From positions 1 through 64,000 of the forward strand of contig JACWDT010000002.1 of the NCBI GenBank assembly GCA_014653985.1: a DNA stretch of 64,000 nucleotides, read 5' to 3'. The DNA is from Pelagibacterales bacterium SAG-MED22. GTDB lineage: Bacteria; Pseudomonadota; Alphaproteobacteria; Pelagibacterales; Pelagibacteraceae. The position numbers and the translations under genes are program-made. Below the pieces are notes generated by a model. The model was not told the DNA's origin and searched no databases. It saw nothing but the letters and a program-made list of their open reading frames with translations. Shown one piece after another: positions 17,579 through 27,112 of this stretch; the first letter of the stretch is position 1; each line of letters starts with the position of its first letter.

Positions 17579-17651
17579 ATTAAAATTTAGTTAAGACCCT
17601 TAAATAAATTTTATAATTATTTATTTTTTATTTGTTAACCTAAAACTTTTT

Positions 17652-17727
17652 TGGCTCCTCGGGCAGGACTCGAACCTGCGACCAATTGATTAACAGTCAA
17701 CTGCTCTACCAACTGAGCTACCGAGGA
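17652..17727 (-). tRNA. tRNA-Asn (anticodon GUU)
   Basis: On the minus strand: acceptor TCCTCGG pairs with CCGAGGA, D-arm GCTC/GAGC, anticodon loop CTGTTAA with anticodon GTT, T-arm GCAGG TTCGAGT CCTGC, then G and encoded CCA. All arms are intact. It lies 49 bases from tRNA-Cys, in the same orientation and downstream of it. Confidence 0.97.
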
Positions 17728-17776
17728 ATGTAAAAAAGCAACTTACTTTTTTTTATAACTAAAACAAGATTTATTT

Positions 17777-17850
17777 TGGAGGCAACGCCCGGAATCGAAC
17801 CGGGATACAAGGATTTGCAATCCTCTGCGTAACCATTCCGCCACGTTGCC
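17777..17850 (-). tRNA. tRNA-Cys (anticodon GCA)
   Basis: On the minus strand: acceptor GGCAACG pairs with CGTTGCC, anticodon loop with GCA, T-arm CCCGG TTCGATT CCGGG, discriminator T and encoded CCA. It is upstream of tRNA-Asn. The accessory island of surface-type genes begins about 40 bases to its right. Confidence 0.97.
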
Positions 17851-17889
17851 CTAAATCAAGTTGTCTTTATATACCAAGCTTTTATTAAA

Positions 17890-18624
17890 TCACAAGTATA
17901 AGATTTTTTTTTTAATCTTTTCTATAAGTTTGATCACAAAAAGTGATCTTAATTTATTTAATTTGAATTTTTTTTTATTTGTCATTAATTCACTATACAT
18001 TTTTTTAATTAAGTCATTTTTTTGATAAAGAGATTTATTATTAAATGAGTATTTCTTTTTTTTATTAAGAGAGTCGTATAAAAAATTAAAAGTATTTTTC
18101 TCATAATTTATCGTAAAATTTAATTTTTTTTTATAATTATGGATTTTTATTGATATTAATTTTTGATTCCTTACTAAATTATAAATCAAACCAAAGTCAT
18201 GATAAGCAAACCTATAGAGTAGATCAATTCTTTTTGATTTGATGCTTTTATCTGCAATTGAGTATTTTGTTCTAATAAAATAGTTATTCTTTAAAAAAGA
18301 TATCTTTTTTTTATAATCTGAAAAATCACTTACAATTAAGTTTACATCTTTTTTTGATGCAATTTTGTATAAAGTTTTTACTTGATTATAATTGAGAGAA
18401 AGTGGCTTTTCACAAAATACATTTTTTTTAAGATTAAGATATTTTTTAACAATTTGATAATGTGTATTAGTTGGCGTACTAATTATTATCCAATCGACTT
18501 GATTCAAATATTTATTTATTAAATCGTTTTTCCCTAATATAGAAATGTATTTAATTTTGTCTTTTGTTTTTTGGTATACTTTTTTTCCCCAATTTCCATA
18601 ACCAATTAAACAAACTTTTATCAT
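17890..18624 (-). CDS. Short Gfo/Idh/MocA-family NAD(P)-dependent oxidoreductase
   Basis: 244 residues with a Rossmann NAD-binding start (VCLIGYGNWGKKVYQ) and the family's EKP motif (VFCEKPLSLNYNQV near residues 90-103). The family usually has 320-400 residues; the C-terminal substrate domain is shorter here. Members reduce or oxidise sugars, inositols or sugar nucleotides; the substrate cannot be told from sequence. It follows the FAD oxidoreductase gene by four bases on the same strand, so the two are probably co-transcribed. Codon use is extremely AT-rich with long Lys/Asn/Phe runs, as expected of a surface-glycan island beside tRNA genes. Confidence 0.75.
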   Translation of the reverse strand: MIKVCLIGYGNWGKKVYQKTKDKIKYISILGKNDLINKYLNQVDWIIISTPTNTHYQIVKKYLNLKKNVFCEKPLSLNYNQVKTLYKIASKKDVNLIVSDFSDYKKKISFLKNNYFIRTKYSIADKSIKSKRIDLLYRFAYHDFGLIYNLVRNQKLISIKIHNYKKKLNFTINYEKNTFNFLYDSLNKKKKYSFNNKSLYQKNDLIKKMYSELMTNKKKFKLNKLRSLFVIKLIEKIKKKILYL

Positions 18625-18628
18625 AAGA

Positions 18629-19693
18629 TTAAGATATTAATTTTTCAATTTTTTTTGCCTCTGTTACACACGTGTTCCATTTCCCTGATAGAATAGTTAA
18701 TATTTTATTATCATAATTTTGAATTAAGTTTGTTCTTTCAGAACTTTTTTCAACATTAAACTTTAAAGTTCGAACAACAAAAAAAGAAAAAACATATTTA
18801 GAAAGATTTAAAAATGGTAAAAATTTAGAACCTCCTTTTACAAAATTATTAAACTTTGAAATTTTATGATTCACTATCTTTGTTTTGATTAGAATTGAAT
18901 CATATTTTTTGGGAAATTTTGCAGCAGTGTTTTTAATTATTTTAATCTTAGAGTATTTAACATGACTTAATAAATGATAGGGTGTTCCAATATATGGATC
19001 AACACAAACAAAATTACCATCCATAACAACAAAGCTTATATTTTTGAATCTCTTTGGTAATTTAATTCCAATTTTTTCAACCAATTCATATCGAAACTTA
19101 TTTTTAATTTTATATCCTAATTTTTTTAAAATTTGATTATTATTTTTATAGGTTGAAAGTATAATCTTATCATAACTTTTATATCGTAAAATATTTTTGT
19201 CTAATTGAGAATTCAATTTTAAATTTACCTTACTATTTTTTAATTTAGATAATAGACTTTTTTTGAATTCAAAATAATTTAATGTTTTTTCGGTTGATAA
19301 AATAGTTCCCTCCACATTTGTCGACACATATTTTGAGTTTTTAATTATTTTGTAATTTAAATTATTTGCTTTTAAGAAATTAATATATTTTAAATATGAA
19401 GTTTTGCTTTCATTTTTAGCAATTGAATAATAATTTTTTGTTTTATATAAAACATTTTCTCCAAAAAATTTCAAAAAATCTTTATTTGACTCTTTTATTT
19501 CTTTTAATGTTTTTTTTGATCTTGGATAATGAAATCCTTCATGAAATCTGAATTGATTGCACATAGATGCCTCATTAAGAATTTGTGATTTTCGTTCATA
19601 AAGATCTACATCAAATTTTTTAGATAATATTAGTGAAATAGTACAACCAAATATACCGGCACCAACTACTGCTATTTTTTTTCTTTTTAACAT
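18629..19693 (-). CDS. FAD-dependent oxidoreductase (DAO-like)
   Basis: 354 residues. The N-terminus has the FAD dinucleotide-binding fold KKIAVVGAGIFGCTISLIL followed by an acidic loop (DVDLYERKSQ). The next part, NQFRFHEGFHYPRSKKTL, resembles the active-site region of DAO/D-amino-acid-oxidase-like proteins found in polysaccharide or lipid biosynthetic islands. The C-terminal ILSGKWNTCVTEAK is a weak version of the closing FAD motif. The substrate is unknown. First gene of a two-gene leftward unit with the Gfo/Idh oxidoreductase. The 352-base spacer upstream separates it from a divergent glycosyltransferase. Confidence 0.72.
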   Translation of the reverse strand: MLKRKKIAVVGAGIFGCTISLILSKKFDVDLYERKSQILNEASMCNQFRFHEGFHYPRSKKTLKEIKESNKDFLKFFGENVLYKTKNYYSIAKNESKTSYLKYINFLKANNLNYKIIKNSKYVSTNVEGTILSTEKTLNYFEFKKSLLSKLKNSKVNLKLNSQLDKNILRYKSYDKIILSTYKNNNQILKKLGYKIKNKFRYELVEKIGIKLPKRFKNISFVVMDGNFVCVDPYIGTPYHLLSHVKYSKIKIIKNTAAKFPKKYDSILIKTKIVNHKISKFNNFVKGGSKFLPFLNLSKYVFSFFVVRTLKFNVEKSSERTNLIQNYDNKILTILSGKWNTCVTEAKKIEKLIS

Positions 19694-20045
19694 TTTTATT
19701 TTTTATAAAAAAACTCAATATAATTTATAAATTAAAGGTTTTTAAAATAATTTATTAAATATATAATTTAAATCAAATCTATCTAGAATCATTAAAAAAA
19801 AAGAAATTTCATTTAAGGCTTTTATTTGTAAATTTTATAAAGTAATACAGAATACAATTAAATTTTTTGAGTTTCAGAATTAAACTGTAATTAGTGATGC
19901 ATTCAAATTTATTAAAAATAAAATTTCTTATATATTAATATTAAGCAAAATTATGAAATTTAAAAATTTATACAATTTGTTTAGTAATTTAAAATATTTT
20001 TCTATGAGAAAGTAAAATTATTAAAGAATAATAAATTTTATATTA
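19694..20045. other. 352-base non-coding spacer in the accessory island
   Basis: Very AT-rich sequence between the divergent FAD oxidoreductase and CgeB-like genes. No RNA gene, long repeat or long open frame is visible. The only coding hint is a 20-codon frame at 19953-20015 on the plus strand (MKFKNLYNLFSNLKYFSMRK, then stop), which might be the start of a decayed gene or noise. Promoters for both flanking genes must lie here but none stands out. Confidence 0.6.
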
Positions 20046-21068
20046 ATGAAAAATCAAAATATAATTTTAGTTGGAGTAACCAACGGTAAGGCTAGACAAT
20101 ATATACAAACACTAAAAAATTTAGGTCATAATGTGCAAACAATCCAGAGTCATGCTGTAGAAACGTACAGTATATATGAAAAGATTAGATACAAAATTAG
20201 ACTCCCTATAGATAAAAATAATTTAAATCAAAAGTTATTAAAAAGTATTAAAGATAAATCAATAAATATTATAATTGATTTTAAATCGTTAGTTTTAAGA
20301 AAAACAACAATGGAGAAAATTAGACAAATATCCCCAAGTATCAAAATAATTTTTTTTTCTGAGGATGACATGTCACGAAATCACAATAATTCTATTTATT
20401 TTTTAAACGCTATTAAAAATTATGATTGTGTTTTCGTTTCAAATCAAAAACATCTTGCAGAAACTATGCTTAGACTAGGTGCTAAAAAAAGTCATTTTCA
20501 ATATAAATCTTTTGATGAAACCCTATGTGAGAAAATAACTTTAAATAAATCTGAATTTGATAAATATAAATCAGATGTAACATTTGTTGGAACTTTTGAA
20601 AAACAAAGAGCTCAAATCATGTTTAGACTTGCTAAAAAAGGAATAAAGATAGTTGTGTGGGGTAACGGATGGTCTAGTTGGAAAAATAAACACACTAATC
20701 TTATAGTGAAAGATATGCCTATATACGGTAACGAATGGGTAAAAGTTATCAATGCCTCTAAAATAAATTTAAATTTTTTAAGAAAAATTAATGATGACCT
20801 TCATACTTCTAGATCAGTTGATATACCTGCATGTGCGGCTTTTATGTTAGCAGAGAGAACAACTGAGCATATGGATCTTTTTGTTGAAGGTAAAGAAGCA
20901 GAATTTTTTGGTGATGAAAAAGAATTAGAGACTAAAATTATGTTTTATCTTAAAAATGATAAAAAAAGAAATGATATAGCGCAACAAGCTTATAATAAAT
21001 GTAGGTCATCTGATTACTCTCATTCTAAAAAAATTAAAGAAATAATTAATTTAATTAATAAATTATGA
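20046..21068 (+). CDS. CgeB-like family glycosyltransferase
   Basis: 340-residue GT-B-fold glycosyltransferase of the type named after Bacillus CgeB. The N-terminal half is a Rossmann domain (IILVGVTNGKARQYIQTL). The C-terminal half has the family's diagnostic string: VTFVGTFEKQRAQI, GNGW, INLNFLRKINDDLHTSRSVDIPACAAFMLAERTTEHMDLF and EGKEAEFFGDEKEL. Donor and acceptor are unknown; such enzymes sit in capsule, O-antigen or glycoprotein loci. It is separated from valS by 44 bases. With the two leftward oxidoreductases it forms a small accessory block inserted between tRNA genes and housekeeping genes. Confidence 0.82.
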   Translation: MKNQNIILVGVTNGKARQYIQTLKNLGHNVQTIQSHAVETYSIYEKIRYKIRLPIDKNNLNQKLLKSIKDKSINIIIDFKSLVLRKTTMEKIRQISPSIKIIFFSEDDMSRNHNNSIYFLNAIKNYDCVFVSNQKHLAETMLRLGAKKSHFQYKSFDETLCEKITLNKSEFDKYKSDVTFVGTFEKQRAQIMFRLAKKGIKIVVWGNGWSSWKNKHTNLIVKDMPIYGNEWVKVINASKINLNFLRKINDDLHTSRSVDIPACAAFMLAERTTEHMDLFVEGKEAEFFGDEKELETKIMFYLKNDKKRNDIAQQAYNKCRSSDYSHSKKIKEIINLINKL

Positions 21069-21112
21069 TAAAAAAATTTATGTCTGATATTAAATTATAA
21101 ACTTTAAAATCC

Positions 21113-23740
21113 ATGAGTAACGATAAATATATACATTCTGATGTTGAAGATAGAATTTATTCTTATTGGGAAAAAAATGGTCTTTTTAAACCTAAAGAAA
21201 ATTCTAAAAAATTTTCTATAGTAATACCTCCTCCAAATGTAACAGGAAGTCTTCATATGGGACATGCTCTGAATAATTCCATTCAAGATTTGTTAGTTCG
21301 TTATCATCGAATGAATAATTACGAAACTTTATGGCAACCAGGGACTGATCATGCAGGTATTGCTACCCAAGCCTTAGTTGAGAAAAAACTTAGTTCTGAA
21401 AAAATTGATAAAAATGAAATTGGTAGAGAAAAATTTATTGAAAAAGTTTGGGACTGGAAAGATCAATATGGAGACATAATTATCAATCAATTGAAAAAAC
21501 TTGGTTGTTCCTGTGATTGGTCCAGAAATGCCTTTACGATGGATGAAAATTTATCAAAATCAGTAATAAAGGTATTTGTTGATCTATATAATAAAGGTTT
21601 AATTTATAAGGATAAAAAATTAGTAAATTGGGACACAGTTTTAAAAACAGCTATTTCAGATTTAGAAGTTGATCAAAGAGAAGTAAATTCAAAAATTTAT
21701 TATATTAAATATCCAATTGATGGAACGGATCAATTTATAACAATTGCAACCACAAGGCCTGAAACAATGCTGGGTGATACGGCAATCGCTGTTAATCCAA
21801 AAGACGATCGTTTTAAATCTTATGTTGGCAAGATTGTTACAATCCCAATTGTTGGAAGAAAAATTAAAATTATAGAAGATGATTACGCAGATCCTGAACA
21901 AGGAACAGGTGCTTTAAAAATAACTCCAGCACATGACTTTAATGATTATGATGTAGGTCAAAGAAATAATCTTGAAATTATAAATATTTTTACCGAAGCA
22001 GGAAAAATAAATGAAAACGCTCCAAAACATTACGTAGGTCTTGATCGCTCTGAAGCAAGAAAACAAATATTAAAAGAGCTTAAAGAAAAAGAATTTTTTG
22101 TAAAAGAAGAGAATATTAAAAATAAAGTTCCTTACGGGGATAGATCCAATTCAATAATTGAACCTTTCCTAACAGAACAATGGTTTGCTGATGCAGGTAA
22201 ATTATCAGTCAAAGCTAAAGAAGTTGTAAATTCAAAGAAAACAAATTTCTTTCCTGAGAATTGGTCAAAAACTTATTTTCAATGGATGAACAATATAGAA
22301 CCTTGGTGTATTTCAAGACAACTTTGGTGGGGACATCAAATACCTGCTTGGTATGGACCTGATGAAAAAATTTTTGTTGCATACAATGAAGATGAAGCAA
22401 AACAATTAGCTAAAAAACATTATGGTAAAGATGTAGAATTAAACAGAGATCCTGATGTTTTAGATACATGGTTTTCTTCCGGTCTTTGGCCTTTTGCAAC
22501 ACTTGGATGGCCTGATGATAAAAAATTTGTTGAGAAGTTTTATCCAACTTCGGTGTTAGTAACAGGCTTTGATATTATTTTCTTTTGGGTTGCAAGAATG
22601 ATTATGTTTGGAACAGAATTTTTAAATAAAGAACCTTTTAAAGATATTTATGTTCATGCTTTAGTTAGAGATGAAAAAGGACAAAAAATGTCTAAATCTA
22701 AAGGTAATGTTATTGATCCTTTAGATTTGATTGAAAAATATAGCGCAGATGCTTTAAGATTTACGCTTCTATCAATGGCTTCACCTGGAACTGATGTTAA
22801 ACTTTCTGAAGATAGGGTTAAAGGTTATAGAAATTTCTTAAATAAACTATGGAACGCTAATAACTTTTTAATCACCAATGAATGTGATTTTAAAAATACT
22901 GATCAAATTCCAGAGTTAAAAGTTAATATCAATAAATGGATATATTCAGAGTTAGCAGAAACTACTAATAAAATTATTAAAAACTTAGAAGATTATCGAT
23001 TTGATGAGGCTGCAAAAAACGCTTATCAATTTACTTGGCATTCCTATTGTGATTGGTACTTAGAGCTTTCTAAAACAATTCTTTTTTCAGATGATGAAGG
23101 TGCAAAAGCTGAGGTAAGAAGAGTTTCAGCCTACGTATTTAAACAAATACTAGTTTTATTACATCCATTTATCCCCTTTGTTACTGAAGAAATTTGGCTC
23201 AAAAATAAATTTGATAATAATGGCAATGACTTTCTAATGTTTAAAAATTGGATATCTGCAAAATCAACTAAAGATTCACACACAGATCAGGTAGAAAATA
23301 TAATTAATATAATATCTGAGCTAAGATCGTTTAAAAATGAGCTAAATGTAAGCCCTGGTTCATTTATAGACATCTCAACTAACAATATAAACAAAGATCA
23401 AAAGCAATTTATTAGTTCAAATGAAATAATTCTTAAAAAATTAGGTCGAATAAACAACTTTCTAAGTGATGATTTAGATAAACCTGCTGCTACGATGGTT
23501 GTTTCAGGGGATTTATTTAAGATCTATTTTGATAAGGATGTTGATTTAAAGTTAATAAAAGAAAATTTAACCAGTAAACAAGAACGATTAGAACAAGAGA
23601 TGCATAAGATATCTCAAAGACTAGAAAATAAAAGTTTTGTAGACAGGGCACCAAAAGAGATTGTTGAACAAGAAAAAACTAATTATAATAATTTAAAGAA
23701 CGATGTTGATAAGATATCGATAACAATAAAGGGTATATAA
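21113..23740 (+). CDS. valS: Valyl-tRNA synthetase
   Basis: Charges tRNA-Val. The 875-residue class Ia synthetase has the HIGH-type motif [16 protein letters not shown] (about res 38-53), the editing (CP1) domain with [15 protein letters not shown], the [10 protein letters not shown] segment, and KMSKSKGN near residue 524. It ends with the coiled-coil arm that ValS enzymes have ([18 protein letters not shown]...[10 protein letters not shown]). Length is normal. The stop overlaps the ilvD start by one base. Confidence 0.98.
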   Translation: MSNDKYIHSDVEDRIYSYWEKNGLFKPKENSKKFSIVIPPPNVTGSLHMGHALNNSIQDLLVRYHRMNNYETLWQPGTDHAGIATQALVEKKLSSEKIDKNEIGREKFIEKVWDWKDQYGDIIINQLKKLGCSCDWSRNAFTMDENLSKSVIKVFVDLYNKGLIYKDKKLVNWDTVLKTAISDLEVDQREVNSKIYYIKYPIDGTDQFITIATTRPETMLGDTAIAVNPKDDRFKSYVGKIVTIPIVGRKIKIIEDDYADPEQGTGALKITPAHDFNDYDVGQRNNLEIINIFTEAGKINENAPKHYVGLDRSEARKQILKELKEKEFFVKEENIKNKVPYGDRSNSIIEPFLTEQWFADAGKLSVKAKEVVNSKKTNFFPENWSKTYFQWMNNIEPWCISRQLWWGHQIPAWYGPDEKIFVAYNEDEAKQLAKKHYGKDVELNRDPDVLDTWFSSGLWPFATLGWPDDKKFVEKFYPTSVLVTGFDIIFFWVARMIMFGTEFLNKEPFKDIYVHALVRDEKGQKMSKSKGNVIDPLDLIEKYSADALRFTLLSMASPGTDVKLSEDRVKGYRNFLNKLWNANNFLITNECDFKNTDQIPELKVNINKWIYSELAETTNKIIKNLEDYRFDEAAKNAYQFTWHSYCDWYLELSKTILFSDDEGAKAEVRRVSAYVFKQILVLLHPFIPFVTEEIWLKNKFDNNGNDFLMFKNWISAKSTKDSHTDQVENIINIISELRSFKNELNVSPGSFIDISTNNINKDQKQFISSNEIILKKLGRINNFLSDDLDKPAATMVVSGDLFKIYFDKDVDLKLIKENLTSKQERLEQEMHKISQRLENKSFVDRAPKEIVEQEKTNYNNLKNDVDKISITIKGI

Positions 23741-25458
23741 TGGCAAAATTTAACAAGAAGAAACTTCCAAGCAGACATACATCATTAGGAGCAGATAGAG
23801 CTCCACATAGATCATTTTATTATGCAATGGGAGAAACTGAGAAAGATGTAGCAAAACCCTTTATTGGTGTGGTTTCTACATGGAATGAGGCAGCTCCATG
23901 TAACATTGCACTAATGAGACAGGCTCAATCTGTTAAAAAAGGTGTCAGATCAAATGGAGGAACCCCAAGAGAATTTTGTACTATCACTGTTACTGATGGT
24001 ATTGCTATGGGTCATGAAGGAATGAAATCTTCTTTAATTTCAAGAGAGGTTATTGCAGACTCAGCGGAGTTAACAGTCAGAGGACACTGTTATGATGCAT
24101 TAGTTGGTATTGCAGGATGTGATAAATCTTTACCAGGCTTAATGATGTCGATGGTTAGATTAAATGTTCCAAGTGTTTTTATTTATGGAGGTTCAATTCT
24201 TCCAGGAAGATATAAAGGTAAAGATGTAACAGTAGTTGATGTATTTGAAGCGGTTGGAAAACATTCATCAGGTAAAATGTCATCTGCAGAACTAAGAAAA
24301 TTAGAATTAGTTGCTTGTCCTAGTGCAGGTGCTTGTGGGGGTCAATTTACTGCAAATACTATGGCCTGTGTGTCTGAGGCAATTGGATTAGCATTACCAT
24401 ATTCAGCAGGTACTCCAGCTCCTTACGAGGAAAGAGATAAGTATGCAAAAGAAAGTGGCAAAATGGTTATGCAACTTTTAAAAAAACAAATTAAACCAAG
24501 AGATATTGTAACAAGAAAAGCTTTAGAAAATGCTGCAACAATAGTTGCTGCAACAGGTGGCTCTACTAATGCTGGATTACATTTACCGGCAATTGCAAAT
24601 GAAGCAGGAATAAAATTTGACTTAATGGATGTTGCTAAAATTTTTAAAAGAACTCCTTATCTTGCTGATTTAAAACCAGGTGGAAAATATGTTGCAAAAG
24701 ATATGTGGTTAGCAGGTGGTGTCCCAATGTTATTAAAAACTTTATATGAAGGTGGCTACATTCACGGTGATTGCATGACTGTTACAGGAAAAACAATGAA
24801 AGAAAATTTAAAAAATATTAAATTTAATCCTAAACAAAAAGTAATGAGATCTTATAAAGATCCATTATCACCTACAGGAGGTGTAGTTGGTTTAAAAGGT
24901 AACTTAGCTCCAGATGGAGCGATAGTAAAAGTTGCAGGATTAGCTAAATTACAATTTACCGGAAAAGCAAGATGCTTTGATAATGAAGAAAGTGCAATGA
25001 AGGCAGTGCAAAGCAAAAAGTATAATGATGGTGATGTAATTATAATTAGATACGAAGGACCAGTAGGGGGTCCTGGTATGAGAGAAATGTTATCTACAAC
25101 AGGTGCAATTTATGGACAAGGTAAAGGGGAGAAAGTAGCTCTTATAACTGATGGAAGGTTCTCTGGAGCTACCAGAGGCTTCTGTGTGGGTCATGTGGGC
25201 CCTGAGGCTGCCCTAGGAGGTCCTATAGGCCTTTTACGTAATGGTGATATCATTGATATCGATGCTAAAAAAGGAACTATCAATGTCAGACTTTCTAAAA
25301 AAGAATTAGCTTCAAGAAAAAGAAAATGGAGAGCACGAAAATCTGATTTTGGATCTGGTACTTTATGGAAATATGCGCAAACCGTTGGTCCAGCGTTTTT
25401 AGGCGCACCAACACACCCAGGTAAGAAAAAAGAAGTTAAGGATTATTCAGAAATTTAA
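23740..25458 (+). CDS. ilvD: Dihydroxy-acid dehydratase
   Basis: Dehydrates dihydroxy acids to 2-keto acids in valine, leucine and isoleucine synthesis. The 572-residue protein has the iron-sulfur cysteines in [18 protein letters not shown] and [15 protein letters not shown], plus [20 protein letters not shown] and the C-terminal [12 protein letters not shown] and [23 protein letters not shown] motifs. It is translationally chained between valS and the mannose-1-phosphate guanylyltransferase gene, with one-base overlaps on both sides. A shared operon with valS makes sense because ValS uses its end product. Confidence 0.98.
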   Translation: MAKFNKKKLPSRHTSLGADRAPHRSFYYAMGETEKDVAKPFIGVVSTWNEAAPCNIALMRQAQSVKKGVRSNGGTPREFCTITVTDGIAMGHEGMKSSLISREVIADSAELTVRGHCYDALVGIAGCDKSLPGLMMSMVRLNVPSVFIYGGSILPGRYKGKDVTVVDVFEAVGKHSSGKMSSAELRKLELVACPSAGACGGQFTANTMACVSEAIGLALPYSAGTPAPYEERDKYAKESGKMVMQLLKKQIKPRDIVTRKALENAATIVAATGGSTNAGLHLPAIANEAGIKFDLMDVAKIFKRTPYLADLKPGGKYVAKDMWLAGGVPMLLKTLYEGGYIHGDCMTVTGKTMKENLKNIKFNPKQKVMRSYKDPLSPTGGVVGLKGNLAPDGAIVKVAGLAKLQFTGKARCFDNEESAMKAVQSKKYNDGDVIIIRYEGPVGGPGMREMLSTTGAIYGQGKGEKVALITDGRFSGATRGFCVGHVGPEAALGGPIGLLRNGDIIDIDAKKGTINVRLSKKELASRKRKWRARKSDFGSGTLWKYAQTVGPAFLGAPTHPGKKKEVKDYSEI

Positions 25459-26663
25459 TGAAAATTCGTCCAGTCATTTTATGTGGAGGTGCTGGAACTC
25501 GACTTTGGCCAAATTCTAAAAATCATCAAGCAAAACAGTTTATTGATTTTGGTAATTGGACTTTACTTGGAAAAACTTTAGAGAGAATAAAAGCAACTAT
25601 ATTTGATGCACCAATTATCAGCACTAATAAGAAATATTTAAAAGAGGTAAAAAAACATCTTAAAAAAAATAAGATTAAAAAATATAAAATTGTTTTAGAA
25701 CCTGCAAAAAGAAATACAGCTCCTGCTATTTTAAGCACTGCTTTAATTAAAGATATTCCTGACAATCAACCGTTAATGTTTTTTACAGCAGACCATTTGA
25801 TTGAAAAGATGAGTGTTTTTAATAAAGCCATTAATAAAAATAAGACAAAATTAACTGACCAAAATATTTTCATATTTGGAATTAAACCAACCTCACCATC
25901 AAGCGAATATGGATATTTTGTAACTAAAAAAATTAAAGGAAATATCAATAAAGTAACAAAATTCATTGAAAAACCAAAAGAAAGTAGAGCAAAACAAGTA
26001 ATTAAACAAAAAGGTTATTGGAATTCAGGAATGTTTTATCTTCGAAAAGATTCAATAATTAATAACTTTAAAAAATATAATCCAAGTATTTACAGAAATT
26101 GTTTAAATTCAGTTAATAAAGCAAAATATAAAGCTAATACTTACTATTTAAATAAAGCTTCATTTATAAAAGCCACTGCTAAATCTTTTGATTATGCAAT
26201 TTTAGAAAAAACAAAACAAATCAATGCAATTAAATTAGATATCCCTTGGTCAGATCTTGGTAGTTGGAAAGAAATATTAAAGATGTATGACAAAAATAAA
26301 AATAAATTAGCTAAGAAAAAAAATATTTTTCATCGTCCCTGGGGAAAATATACAAATTTATTCAATGGCAAAGAGTTCTTGATTAAAGAATTATTTGTTA
26401 AACCAAAAGGAATATTAAGTTTACAGAAACATCATCATAGAGCTGAACATTGGTTAGTTACACAAGGTAATCCCAAGATCACTTTAAATAAAGATATTTT
26501 TATAAAAAAACCAAATGAACATATATTTATACCACTACAATCAATACATAGAATTCAAAACCCTGGAAAAAAACCTGTAAAAATAATGGAAGCTCAAGTT
26601 GGCTCAATTTTGAAGGAAAGTGATATTGTTAGATATCAAGATGTTTATGGAAGAGTTCGTTAA
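25458..26663 (+). CDS. Mannose-1-phosphate guanylyltransferase / mannose-6-phosphate isomerase (type II)
   Basis: 401 residues. The N-terminal nucleotidyltransferase domain shows the pyrophosphorylase loop GGAGTRLWPNSK, FIFGIKPTSPSSEYGYF and FIEKPKE, followed by WNSGMFYLRK. The C-terminal cupin domain (about res 290-400) shows HRPWGKYTNLFNG, HHHRAEHW and IPLQSIHRIQNPG. Such bifunctional ManC/AlgA proteins make GDP-mannose for surface polysaccharide. The length is below the usual ~470. It likely feeds the glycosyltransferases of the nearby island, an inference from position only. Confidence 0.92.
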   Translation: MKIRPVILCGGAGTRLWPNSKNHQAKQFIDFGNWTLLGKTLERIKATIFDAPIISTNKKYLKEVKKHLKKNKIKKYKIVLEPAKRNTAPAILSTALIKDIPDNQPLMFFTADHLIEKMSVFNKAINKNKTKLTDQNIFIFGIKPTSPSSEYGYFVTKKIKGNINKVTKFIEKPKESRAKQVIKQKGYWNSGMFYLRKDSIINNFKKYNPSIYRNCLNSVNKAKYKANTYYLNKASFIKATAKSFDYAILEKTKQINAIKLDIPWSDLGSWKEILKMYDKNKNKLAKKKNIFHRPWGKYTNLFNGKEFLIKELFVKPKGILSLQKHHHRAEHWLVTQGNPKITLNKDIFIKKPNEHIFIPLQSIHRIQNPGKKPVKIMEAQVGSILKESDIVRYQDVYGRVR

Positions 26664-26786
26664 ATTAACTGAATTGTAATATTAGATAAATATTTTTGTA
26701 ATTAAATTTACTTAAAGATTATATACAAAATTTATCGTTAAAAACATATTCTTCCTCTATTTAATTTAAATTTTGTTAATCAACTA

Positions 26787-26820
26787 CTTTCTCTCTTCTT
26801 CTAATTGAGAAGAGAGAAAG
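26787..26820. terminator. 13-bp perfect hairpin between convergent genes
   Basis: Arms CTTTCTCTCTTCT (26787-26799, all pyrimidine) and AGAAGAGAGAAAG (26808-26820, all purine) are perfectly complementary around the loop TCTAATTG. It lies between the ends of the convergent GDP-mannose gene and the small Lys-rich gene. It fits a bidirectional transcription barrier, but neither side is followed by a clean U tract. Confidence 0.55.
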
Positions 26821-26833
26821 ACAAATTTAGATA

Positions 26834-27043
26834 TTAATTATTTACAGATGCTGGGCTTTCACTAGCTTGTTTCTTAGCTATTTTTTTTGCTTTTTTTTCA
26901 GCAACTTTTTTTTCTAAACTTGCAATTTTTATATTAATTTTAGATAATTTTTTTTCTTTTAAATTAATCTTATTTTTGAACTTATTAATTGATTTACTAA
27001 TTTTTTGTTTCTTTTTTGCAAAGTTTTTAAGTTTTTTTTTCAT
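26834..27043 (-). CDS. Small Lys-rich coiled-coil protein of unknown function
   Basis: 69 residues from the ATG at 27043, which has a strong Shine-Dalgarno (GGAGG) seven bases upstream; an in-frame TTG at 27055 lies within that site and is unlikely. Nearly all of the protein is lysine-rich amphipathic helix (KKKLKNFAKKKQKISKSINK, then INLKEKKLSKINIKIASLEKKVAEKKAKKIAKK) with a short neutral tail. The high charge suggests nucleic-acid binding or a structural coiled coil; no family is recognised. The good ribosome site argues that it is a real gene. A 13-bp hairpin follows its stop. Confidence 0.6.
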   Translation of the reverse strand: MKKKLKNFAKKKQKISKSINKFKNKINLKEKKLSKINIKIASLEKKVAEKKAKKIAKKQASESPASVNN

Positions 27044-27112
27044 CTCAACCTCCAATTGTATGAATTTAATAGTATATTATTGCAAACTATCAAAATTAAG
27101 TAAATGAAATAT

